From Myxococcales bacterium (GTDB taxonomy: Bacteria > Myxococcota > Bradymonadia > UBA7976 > UBA1532): a stretch of DNA of 5,998 bases. Of this stretch, positions 1 to 5,516 are shown piece by piece. The notes under the pieces are model-generated. The model ran no database searches. It saw only the letters and a list, made by a program, of their open reading frames with translations, and had not been told where the DNA came from. The stretch's first letter is position 1; each line of letters starts with the position of its first letter. Position numbers and translations under genes: made by a program. The DNA lies in assembly GCA_020430675.1 (NCBI GenBank), contig JAGQJJ010000279.1, positions 1-5,998 on the forward strand, written 5' to 3'.

Positions 1-932
1 CCGCGGCGCCCGCGGCCGAGGTGCCCACCGCGGCCGAAGCGCCCGCCCAGGTCGAGGCGCCCGCCAAGGCCACGGCAAAGCCGGCCAAGGCGACCAAAAA
101 ACCGGCCAAGCGACCCGACGGCAAGGCCAAGCGCCAGAGCTGGCCGACGCGCCGGCCCAAGCAGGCCAAGGCCAACCCGCCCAAGCTCATTCGCCGGCCC
201 TTCGAGTCCGGCGAGCGCCTGCTCTACCAGGTCAAGATGTTCAACGCCGTCGCCGGCGAGGCCATCCTCGCCGTGGGCGAGCCGACGATGCACGCGGGCC
301 GCCGCGCGCAGCCGCTCGCCGGCTGGGTGCGCAGCAGCGAGTTCCTCAACAAGTTCTACCCCGTCGAGAACCGCTACGTGGCGCTGCTTGACGATGAGAC
401 CTACCTGCCGCTCAAGACCGATTTCTACATTCGCGAGAATGGCGAATCCATCGACTATCACACCACCTACGACCATCGTGCCAAGCTGGTGCAGTCGACG
501 CGCGAGAAGGGCGGCAAGACCCTCAAGCGCAACTTCTCGGCGGTGACGCCGCTCTACGAAGCCATCGGCAGCGTCTTCGGCGTGCGCCGCATGGATCTCA
601 AGCCCGGCGATGCCTTCGACTACTACGTCTGGGATGGCCGCAAGGAACGCTGGGTCGACATCAAGGCGGTTGGCATCGAGCGCGTCTGGACCGAGATGGG
701 GTGGTTCGACGCCCTCAAGGTTGAGGTCGAGACGCGCATCACGGGCGGCTTCATCAAGAAAGACATGCTCGATCGCCCGATCCGGCGGGGCACGATCTGG
801 ATCAGTCAGGACGAGCAGCGCCTGCCGGTCAAGCTGATCACGCCCACCAAGCTGGGCGACGCCGAGGCCGTGCTGGTGCGGCGGTACATCGAGAAGGACG
901 GCGGCTCGAATCTCACCCAGGCCAGGTTCTGA
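1..932 (+). CDS. DUF3108 domain protein with Ala/Pro/Lys-rich leader (5' end outside window)
   Basis: The reading frame is open from the first complete codon (position 3) and reads A-A-P-A-A-E into a GTG at 21, so the true start is probably upstream and the gene is 5'-partial. Counting from the GTG, residues 1-58 are an Ala/Pro/Lys-rich low-complexity segment (repeats such as KPAKATKKPAK). Residues from about 60 to 295 resemble DUF3108: a GERLLYQVKMFNAVAGEA opening, a middle strand-rich part with LPLKTDFYIRENGES, and an ending RGTIWISQDEQRLPVKL. DUF3108 proteins are usually exported beta-rich proteins of unknown biochemical function, so a signal peptide upstream of the window would be expected (inference). 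The basic leader could be a periplasmic linker or could bind a polyanion; the sequence does not decide this. The stop at 930-932 lies 45 bases before the phosphate permease on the same strand, so co-transcription is possible. Family call is fairly sure; function unknown. Confidence 0.
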   Translation, partial: AAPAAEVPTAAEAPAQVEAPAKATAKPAKATKKPAKRPDGKAKRQSWPTRRPKQAKANPPKLIRRPFESGERLLYQVKMFNAVAGEAILAVGEPTMHAGRRAQPLAGWVRSSEFLNKFYPVENRYVALLDDETYLPLKTDFYIRENGESIDYHTTYDHRAKLVQSTREKGGKTLKRNFSAVTPLYEAIGSVFGVRRMDLKPGDAFDYYVWDGRKERWVDIKAVGIERVWTEMGWFDALKVEVETRITGGFIKKDMLDRPIRRGTIWISQDEQRLPVKLITPTKLGDAEAVLVRRYIEKDGGSNLTQARF

Positions 933-964
933 CGCCGAGGTGATCGGGGGCCGCCGCGCCGAGG

Positions 965-973
965 GGAAGGGGA
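965..973 (+). promoter_or_regulatory. Ribosome binding site for the GTG start of the PiT permease
   Basis: A purine-rich run containing AAGGGGA (967-973) lies about 4-5 bases before GTG at 978. It supports this GTG as the start. The GTG at 940 is out of frame with the permease. Confidence 0.
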
Positions 974-977
974 CCGG

Positions 978-2099
978 GTGCTCATCGCGCTGTTGATCGT
1001 CGCCGTCTTGGGGCTGGCCTATGCCAATGGCTCCAATGACAACTTCAAGGCCGCCGCGACGCTCTATGGTGCCCGCACCCTGAGCTATCGCGGCGCGCTC
1101 ACCCTGGCCACTGCCGCTCAGATCGCCGGGTCGCTGGCATCGGTCCTGCTCGCCGGCAAGCTGCTGGCCGCGTTCAGCGGCAAGGGCCTCGTGCCCGTCG
1201 AAGTCGTGCAGGCGCCGGTCTTTCTGGTCTCGGTCGCGCTCGGCGGCGGCGGGACGGTGCTGCTCGCGACCCGCGTCGGCCTGCCGGTCTCCACCACCCA
1301 TGCGCTGATCGGCGGCCTGGTGGGCGCGGGTCTCGCGCTCTCGCCCGGCCACGTCGCCTGGAACGCCTTGGGCGCCAAGTACTTCCTGCCGTTGTTGATC
1401 AGCCCGCTCTTCGCCCTGGTGGGCACGGCGGGCCTCTATCCTCTGGCGCGCTGGCTTCGACGGCGTCTGGGCGTCGAGCCGACCACCTGCCTATGCGTCG
1501 AAGGCATCGTCGAACCGGTCTCGATCACCGACAGCGGCGCGCTCATCCTGCGCCGTACCGGTACGCGGCTCACCGTCGCGCAGGGCGCGGCCTGCGATCG
1601 CAGCTACGCGGGCACGCTGGTCGGCGTCTCGGCCCAGCGCCTGGTCGACGCGGCGCATTTGACTTCAGCGTTTGCGCTCGGCTTCGCGCGTGGCCTCAAT
1701 GACACCCCGAAGGTGCTGGCGCTGCTGGTCGCCGCCGGCTGGTCGGGCCTTGACCCGCGGGTCTCATTGGTCATCGTCGCCGCGGTCATGGCCGCCGGCG
1801 GCCTGCTGCACTCGCGCCGCCTCGCCGAGACGCTGGGCCATCGCATCACCTCGATGAACCACGGCCAGGGTTTCCTGGCCAATGGCATCGCCAGCGCGCT
1901 GGTCATCGGTGCCTCGCTGGTGGGATCGCCCGTCTCCACCACCCATGTCTCGACGGGTGCCATCTTTGGCATCGGCTGCTGGAGTGGCAGCGCCGACTGG
2001 CGGGTGGCCGGTGGCATCCTGCTGGCATGGGTGGCCACGCTGCCGCTGGGCGCCCTGCTCGCCTTGGGCGCGGCCAAGGCGCTGCTCATGATCGGCTGA
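978..2099 (+). CDS. PiT-family inorganic phosphate transporter
   Basis: This 373-residue integral membrane protein belongs to the PiT/PHO4 family (PF01384), which takes up phosphate or metal-phosphate in symport with H+ or Na+. It shows the family's internal duplication. The first half has NGSNDNFK (residues 17-24) and GLPVSTTH (101-108). The second half has GLNDTPK (239-245), SMNHGQGFLANGIAS (292-306) and GSPVSTTH (316-323). Hydrophobic stretches fill both halves. They are separated by a hydrophilic stretch at about 161-224 that carries a Cys-x-Cys (171-173) and probably forms the cytoplasmic loop. The N-D-N-F-K form of the first motif, rather than the G-A-N-D-V-A-N form of E. coli PitA, points to the shorter bacterial subfamily. 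The start is GTG at 978 behind a good Shine-Dalgarno run. No PhoU-like (DUF47) partner gene, common beside PiT genes, lies in the window. All signature motifs are intact, so it is probably functional; the transported ion and coupling ion cannot be read from sequence. Confidence 0.
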   Translation: MLIALLIVAVLGLAYANGSNDNFKAAATLYGARTLSYRGALTLATAAQIAGSLASVLLAGKLLAAFSGKGLVPVEVVQAPVFLVSVALGGGGTVLLATRVGLPVSTTHALIGGLVGAGLALSPGHVAWNALGAKYFLPLLISPLFALVGTAGLYPLARWLRRRLGVEPTTCLCVEGIVEPVSITDSGALILRRTGTRLTVAQGAACDRSYAGTLVGVSAQRLVDAAHLTSAFALGFARGLNDTPKVLALLVAAGWSGLDPRVSLVIVAAVMAAGGLLHSRRLAETLGHRITSMNHGQGFLANGIASALVIGASLVGSPVSTTHVSTGAIFGIGCWSGSADWRVAGGILLAWVATLPLGALLALGAAKALLMIG

Positions 2100-2109
2100 T
2101 CCGATCAGC
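2095..2109. repeat. Short inverted repeat spanning two convergent stop codons
   Basis: GCTGATC (2095-2101) and GATCAGC (2103-2109) are perfect inverse complements around one base. As RNA this gives only about a 6-bp stem with a 3-base loop, and no T-run follows on either strand. It contains the TGA of the permease and the TGA of the opposing lipoprotein gene. It might act as a weak two-way terminator, but convergent stop codons themselves create part of the symmetry. Confidence 0.
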
Positions 2110-3838
2110 GGTGCATCCGCAGGCCGCAGGTCTCTTCGATCGGCGCGTCACAATTGCCGGTGTCGATCACGCCCGACAGGCAGGTCGAGAGCGCGCCGAA
2201 GGCTTCGGGGCATCGCTCCTGCAGGCACAGGGTCGGATCGCCGCCGAGCATGTTGACGGTCAGGAAACACGTCTGCAGGCAGGGGTTCTCGCGGAGGGCG
2301 ACCAAGGTGGGCGCGCAGTCGGCGGCTCCGCAGCCCGCGGTCGACTGCAAGGCGCACAAGGTGCACACGGGGCCGCCGCCGCACCGGATGAGGCACTCGG
2401 CGCTGGGCACGCCCTCGGCGGCGCAGGCATCGACGCAGGTCGTTGCGGCCGGCGCGCACGCCGCCTCGCTGACCTCGGCCGGCTCGTACGGGCGCACCAT
2501 GGTCATGTAGAGCATGCACATCTCATCGAGCGTGCCGTCGCCCCACCCCACATCGCGCGGCTCGATGCGACGGCCGTCGACGAAGGGCTGATTGCCGGCT
2601 GAGTTGTCGAAGACGCACTCCAGGGTGATGGTGTCGCCCGGCGCCAGGCTCACCCAGCCATCTTCGGGCAACTCGTAGTGTTCCTGCCATGCGAAGTCCC
2701 AGTCATCGATGCTCAAGAGACACTCTTCACTGCCATCGGCGCGATGGACGGTGGAATGCTGCTCGGTCGCCAGCAAGTGCATATGCGCGCCGAGTCCGGT
2801 GATGGTGACCGGCGCGTTGCCATAGTTCTTGAAGTCCAGCGACTGACTGACATTCGCTTCGCCCGCGGGAATGTCGAGCGTGCGCACCATCAACGGTCGT
2901 TGATAGGTGAGCAGTTCGGTGGGCTCATTGGTCAGCCGCATGTCCATGCGGGTCTGATCGGGCTCGGGGGGCGCCGCGAGCAGGTTGTAGTGCACCTGCA
3001 TCACGATGCGGCTGCCGGCCTCGATGCGCACCGACTGATTGTCGGGAATCAGCCAGGGGGACGCGCCGGGCACCCAGTTGCCGACCTGGTTGGGCATGCC
3101 GGCGCGGCCACGGTTGAGCAGATCGCCGGTGCCGTCGGGCAGCGGGCTGCCAAAGCAGGCGTAGCCTGGCCCCTCGTCGGCGGCATCCGCTTCGAGCAGG
3201 CCGGGCACCTGGTCGGCGGTCATGGAATAGACCAGCACATGGTGCACGATGGCGGTCGCGTCGGGGTAGACCTGGCTCGCGCGCAGGTAGGTGTCTTCGG
3301 GGAACTCCCGGCTCAGGATGAAGCAGCGGTAGTCGTCTTCGACGTCGTCGGGCGGGGTGTAGGGCTCGTCGGGCACCACGGTGTCGGTCGGCTCGAACGT
3401 CACCGGCTCGGGCAGGTCGATCGGCGCCGCGGTCGCGGGATCGCCCTCTGGCGCGCCGGCCTCGACCCACGCGCGGAAGGTGTCTTTCTCGGCCGGGCTC
3501 AACACGCGGGCGTTGGCGAAGGTGCGACACTCGGTGCCGGGCATCCACGGCGGCATTCGGCCTGCCTCGATCGCCGCCAGCGCCGGCGCCGACATGTTGC
3601 GCGCCGATTCGTACGAGTCGAGCGGGAAGGGCGCGACGCCACCCGCGACATGGCATGTGGCGCATTGGGTCATCACGATGGGCGCGACGTCTTGATGCCA
3701 GGTGGCCGTCGCGGTGTCAGGCGGCTGCATCGCCGCGTCGGCGGCGGTCTCCGCGTCATCGTCGCAGCCGGCGAGGGCGGCGAGCAGCGCGAGCGGCAAC
3801 AGAATGCCGCGGGCCAGGGTGGGTGAGAAGGCGCGCAT
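2105..3838 (-). CDS. Lipoprotein with cytochrome c motif, PHM/DBH-like copper monooxygenase core and Cys-rich tail
   Basis: This 577-residue exported protein has three parts. Residues 1-25 are a lipoprotein signal ending in the lipobox LAGC (Cys25), followed by three Asp. One haem c motif, CATCH (59-63), precedes GRMPPWMPG (93-101), where Met95 or Met99 could be the axial ligand. The copper type II ascorbate-dependent monooxygenase-like core (about 165-455) has all ligand positions of the peptidylglycine/dopamine monooxygenase fold: HHVLVY (His199, His200) and QVHYN (His283) for the first copper, HMH (His352, His354) and DEMC (Met440) for the second. Residues 461-577 contain 16 cysteines, many as CxxxC pairs (468/472, 482/486, 520/524), probably disulfide-bonded helices. 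The family hydroxylates carbon using O2 and a reductant; the haem domain could deliver electrons (inference). The substrate is unknown. The ATG at 3838 has GGAGA six bases upstream. It appears to be transcribed alone. Domain calls are firm; activity is not proven. Confidence 0.
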   Translation of the reverse strand: MRAFSPTLARGILLPLALLAALAGCDDDAETAADAAMQPPDTATATWHQDVAPIVMTQCATCHVAGGVAPFPLDSYESARNMSAPALAAIEAGRMPPWMPGTECRTFANARVLSPAEKDTFRAWVEAGAPEGDPATAAPIDLPEPVTFEPTDTVVPDEPYTPPDDVEDDYRCFILSREFPEDTYLRASQVYPDATAIVHHVLVYSMTADQVPGLLEADAADEGPGYACFGSPLPDGTGDLLNRGRAGMPNQVGNWVPGASPWLIPDNQSVRIEAGSRIVMQVHYNLLAAPPEPDQTRMDMRLTNEPTELLTYQRPLMVRTLDIPAGEANVSQSLDFKNYGNAPVTITGLGAHMHLLATEQHSTVHRADGSEECLLSIDDWDFAWQEHYELPEDGWVSLAPGDTITLECVFDNSAGNQPFVDGRRIEPRDVGWGDGTLDEMCMLYMTMVRPYEPAEVSEAACAPAATTCVDACAAEGVPSAECLIRCGGGPVCTLCALQSTAGCGAADCAPTLVALRENPCLQTCFLTVNMLGGDPTLCLQERCPEAFGALSTCLSGVIDTGNCDAPIEETCGLRMHR

Positions 3839-3844
3839 CGGTCG

Positions 3845-3849
3845 TCTCC
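3845..3849 (-). promoter_or_regulatory. Ribosome binding site of the haem/copper lipoprotein gene
   Basis: GGAGA on the minus strand lies six bases before the ATG at 3838-3836. With the signal peptide that follows directly, it fixes this start. Confidence 0.
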
Positions 3850-3916
3850 ATGAGCTGAGGCCGAAGCCGGAGTCGAATCACGTCCTGCCGTCTCGGCGGG
3901 CAGGTTCCCCGCGGCC

Positions 3917-3945
3917 AAGCTAGCCGCGCAGTTTTCGTTGGTCAA
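3917..3945 (-). promoter_or_regulatory. Candidate sigma70-type promoter for the haem/copper lipoprotein gene
   Basis: On the minus strand TTGACC (3945-3940, five of six matches to the -35 consensus) is followed after exactly 17 bases by TAGCTT (3922-3917, three of six matches to the -10). It lies in the AT-richer part of the divergent intergenic region, about 80 bases before the ATG at 3838. The weak -10 keeps confidence moderate to low. Confidence 0.
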
Positions 3946-3959
3946 GCGAATAGTAAAAT
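3932..3959 (+). promoter_or_regulatory. Candidate promoter for the small acidic protein gene
   Basis: TAAAAT at 3954-3959 matches the -10 consensus at five of six positions and is one of very few AT-rich hexamers in the window. The -35 is poor: TTTTCG at 3932-3937 with a 16-base spacer. A start of transcription near 3966 would leave a leader of about 54 bases before ATG at 4020. It overlaps the candidate minus-strand promoter, so the two could compete. Confidence 0.
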
Positions 3960-3966
3960 CGTAAAC

Positions 3967-3992
3967 CCGGCGCGCAGAGGGCGTTGCGCCGG
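3967..3992 (+). promoter_or_regulatory. Possible leader hairpin upstream of the small acidic protein gene
   Basis: CCGGCGC (3967-3973) and GCGCCGG (3986-3992) pair perfectly in a 7-bp GC stem with a 12-base loop. It lies directly after the candidate -10 and about 27 bases before the ATG at 4020, so it would form at the 5' end of that mRNA. No T-run follows, so it is not a clear terminator. In DNA this GC-rich a stem of this size may arise by chance. Confidence 0.
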
Positions 3993-4019
3993 CGCCGCCA
4001 CTTGCGCCAGCATGGGGCC

Positions 4020-4508
4020 ATGAGCACGAAAGACACGGCTAAGGCCGCCGAGCGCGAAGAGGCGGTCGAAGAAGAGCGCGAAGAAGAACAGGAAGAGGCC
4101 GGCGAAGAAGAGAAGCGCCAGAAGGCCGAGCAGCGGAAGTTCCATCAGCTCTTCCAAAGCCCCGCCCAGCGACTCTCGATGGCGTTCGGTCTGGCGCGCG
4201 TGCCGCTCGACAAGCTGCTGGCACCGCATGTGGTGCAGTGCCACTATCGCTTCGACGGGCAGGTGGATCTGGTGCTCGACGCGCCGGTCACCTTGCGGGC
4301 CGCCGATCTGACCCTGAGCTTCGCCAAGGAGGTGCATGGCACCGCGCGCCATGGATCGCTGGTCGACCTGCGCGGGGTCGGCGCCGAGGGCGGCGAAACG
4401 GCCGGTCGGGTCAGCGCGCTGAGCGCGAACGGCCATTCGTTGGAAGTGCACGTCGAAGAGCAGGACCAGCCGCTCGGCTGCCGCTTCGACGAGCTCTCAC
4501 CCCTCTGA
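4020..4508 (+). CDS. Hypothetical acidic protein with Glu-rich, probably coiled-coil N-terminus
   Basis: I do not recognise a family for this 162-residue protein. Residues 11-33 are almost entirely Glu/Arg/Lys/Gln/Ala (for example REEEQEEAGEEEKRQ), as in a charged single helix or coiled coil. Residues 34-60 (QKAEQRKFHQLFQSPAQRL) could continue as an amphipathic helix. From about 68 to 160 the pattern of alternating hydrophobic residues (VVQCHYRFDG, QVDLVLDAPVTLRA, LTLSFAKEVHG, HSLEVHVEEQ) suggests a small beta-rich domain. There is no signal peptide or membrane segment, so it is probably cytoplasmic. I chose the ATG at 4020 over an in-frame TTG at 3984, because the 12 residues the longer form adds are Arg/His-rich and fall in the GC-rich leader. 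No strong Shine-Dalgarno is seen, only GGGG at 4014-4017. The stop overlaps the opposing gene's 3' end by 12 bases. Coding status is likely because the sequence has ordered composition and no competing frame; function unknown. Confidence 0.
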   Translation: MSTKDTAKAAEREEAVEEEREEEQEEAGEEEKRQKAEQRKFHQLFQSPAQRLSMAFGLARVPLDKLLAPHVVQCHYRFDGQVDLVLDAPVTLRAADLTLSFAKEVHGTARHGSLVDLRGVGAEGGETAGRVSALSANGHSLEVHVEEQDQPLGCRFDELSPL

Positions 4509-5516
4509 GCAGCGCACGCCCCGGGCCTTGAGCCAGGCCTGCTGATCTTCGAGCAGGCCGGTTGCCCCGCCGGTCGCGAGGCCGTCGACGCGGGCTTCCT
4601 GTTGGTCATCGAAGAAGCAGGTGGCGGTCAACGCCGCGTTGTCGAGTCGCGCGCCGCGCAGGTCGGCGCCGGCGAAGCGCGCGCCTTCCAAATCAGCGTC
4701 GCGCAGGTCGGCGTCGCGCAGGTCGGCGCCGCGCAGGTCGCTCAGCGTGAGGTTGGCGCCGCGCAGGTCGGCGCCGCGCAGGTCGGCGCCGCGCAGGTCG
4801 CAGTTCTTGAGTTGCAGCGCGCCGAGCGTCGACACGCGGGGCTTCCAGCGGCGCAGATCGAGGCTGCGCAGCGTGCGGCCGCGCCAACGCTCGTGGTCGG
4901 TGGCCTCGCGGAAGCGTGTCAGCTCGGCAGCGTCGAGCGAGCCGGAGACATAGCGTTCATCGCCGGGCCACGGGTCGGCGTGGTTGTGATAGCCGTCGGT
5001 GCGCTCCCAATAGCCGAGGCGGTCTTCGGTCAGCAACTCGACGCGGGCCACCCATTTGAGGCTTTTGTAGAAGTAGCGCCCCGGCGTCACGACGCGCAGC
5101 GGCCCGCCGTGGCTGGTCGCGAGCGGCGCGCCGTCGGCATGCGTGACCAGCCAGCAATGCGTCAGCGCGTAGTCGAGCGGCAACGAGGTGTCATGGCCGC
5201 GCGCCGACCACGCGGTGAACGCGACAAAACGCGCCTCGGATCGCGGGGTTGCCTGACGCAGCAGCGTGGCGAGGGGGAAGCCGCCGAACCGCCGGGCGCG
5301 ATGCGACCAGCGCGTCACGCAGTGCACGTCCATCAGCATTTCGGTCGTCGGCTGCGCTTGCAGGTCGCCCCACCGCCAGACGAAGGGGTGTTCGACGGCG
5401 CCGCTGACCGTCAACGACCAACGCGCGGGATCGAGCGCTTCGGGGGATGGCGTACGCTCGCCGACGATGGGGAATTTGCGGGTCGCGAGCTGCTCGGGCG
5501 GCAGCCAGTCGGTCAT
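4497..5516 (-). CDS. Sulfite-oxidase-like molybdopterin oxidoreductase fused to pentapeptide repeats
   Basis: Residues 1 to about 190 of this 339-residue protein match the oxidoreductase molybdopterin-binding fold (PF00174), in the cytosolic 'sulfite oxidase-like' branch. Cys66 in DVHCVTRWS is the expected molybdenum ligand. SHGGPLRVVTPGRYFYKSLKWV (start 135) and the nearby YWERTDGYHNHADPW are typical of that branch. There is no Tat or Sec signal, so it should be cytoplasmic. Members of this branch are normally about 200 residues, and the extra part is a pentapeptide-repeat domain: twelve consecutive units at 239-298 of the form A-D/N-L-R-G/D, with a likely imperfect lead-in at 216-238. These form a right-handed beta helix. 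A 41-residue tail follows. The ATG at 5516-5514 overlaps the stop of the mutase gene as ATGA, implying translational coupling; no strong ribosome site is seen. The electron partner and substrate are unknown. The fold assignments are confident; the significance of the fusion is inference. Confidence 0.
   Translation of the reverse strand: MTDWLPPEQLATRKFPIVGERTPSPEALDPARWSLTVSGAVEHPFVWRWGDLQAQPTTEMLMDVHCVTRWSHRARRFGGFPLATLLRQATPRSEARFVAFTAWSARGHDTSLPLDYALTHCWLVTHADGAPLATSHGGPLRVVTPGRYFYKSLKWVARVELLTEDRLGYWERTDGYHNHADPWPGDERYVSGSLDAAELTRFREATDHERWRGRTLRSLDLRRWKPRVSTLGALQLKNCDLRGADLRGADLRGANLTLSDLRGADLRDADLRDADLEGARFAGADLRGARLDNAALTATCFFDDQQEARVDGLATGGATGLLEDQQAWLKARGVRCSEG
4701..4805 (-). repeat. 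Tandem 15-base repeats encoding pentapeptides
   Basis: On the plus strand the 15-base unit gcgcaggtcggcgcc recurs in register. Exact copies begin at 4716, 4761 and 4776, a one-mismatch copy at 4701, and diverged copies at 4731, 4746 and 4791. A further exact copy at 4656 is in the same 15-base phase. Each unit encodes one pentapeptide (A-D-L-R-G/D) of the molybdoenzyme fusion on the minus strand. The near-identity at DNA level, including third positions, fits growth by slippage or unequal exchange. Confidence 0.

Noticed and set aside
1604..2089. A 161-codon minus-strand open frame opposite the 3' half of the permease.
   Set aside because: The plus strand holds the conserved second-half PiT motifs; the antisense product is low-information Ala/Pro/Ser/Arg-rich.
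2095..2109. A rho-independent terminator between the convergent genes.
   Set aside because: The stem is only about 6 bp with a 3-base loop and no T-run follows on either strand, so I list it only as an inverted repeat.
2027..2602. A 191-codon plus-strand open frame bridging the end of the permease and the lipoprotein's tail.
   Set aside because: It runs out of frame through the permease and antisense through the cysteine-rich region, and has no motif or ribosome site.
2678..3826. A 382-codon open frame on the plus strand antisense to the haem/copper lipoprotein gene.
   Set aside because: It is a mirror of the real gene's codon structure in GC-rich DNA. Its product is Gly/Arg/His/Val-rich without motifs, while the minus-strand product has a lipobox, CxxCH and all copper-ligand motifs.
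3984..4019. An upstream TTG start extending the small acidic protein by 12 residues.
   Set aside because: The added residues are Arg/His-rich, fall within the GC-rich leader stem, and have no ribosome site; the ATG at 4020 is more plausible.
4656..4805. A CRISPR array or intergenic satellite.
   Set aside because: The 15-base units have no unique spacers, keep the reading frame and encode canonical pentapeptide repeats.
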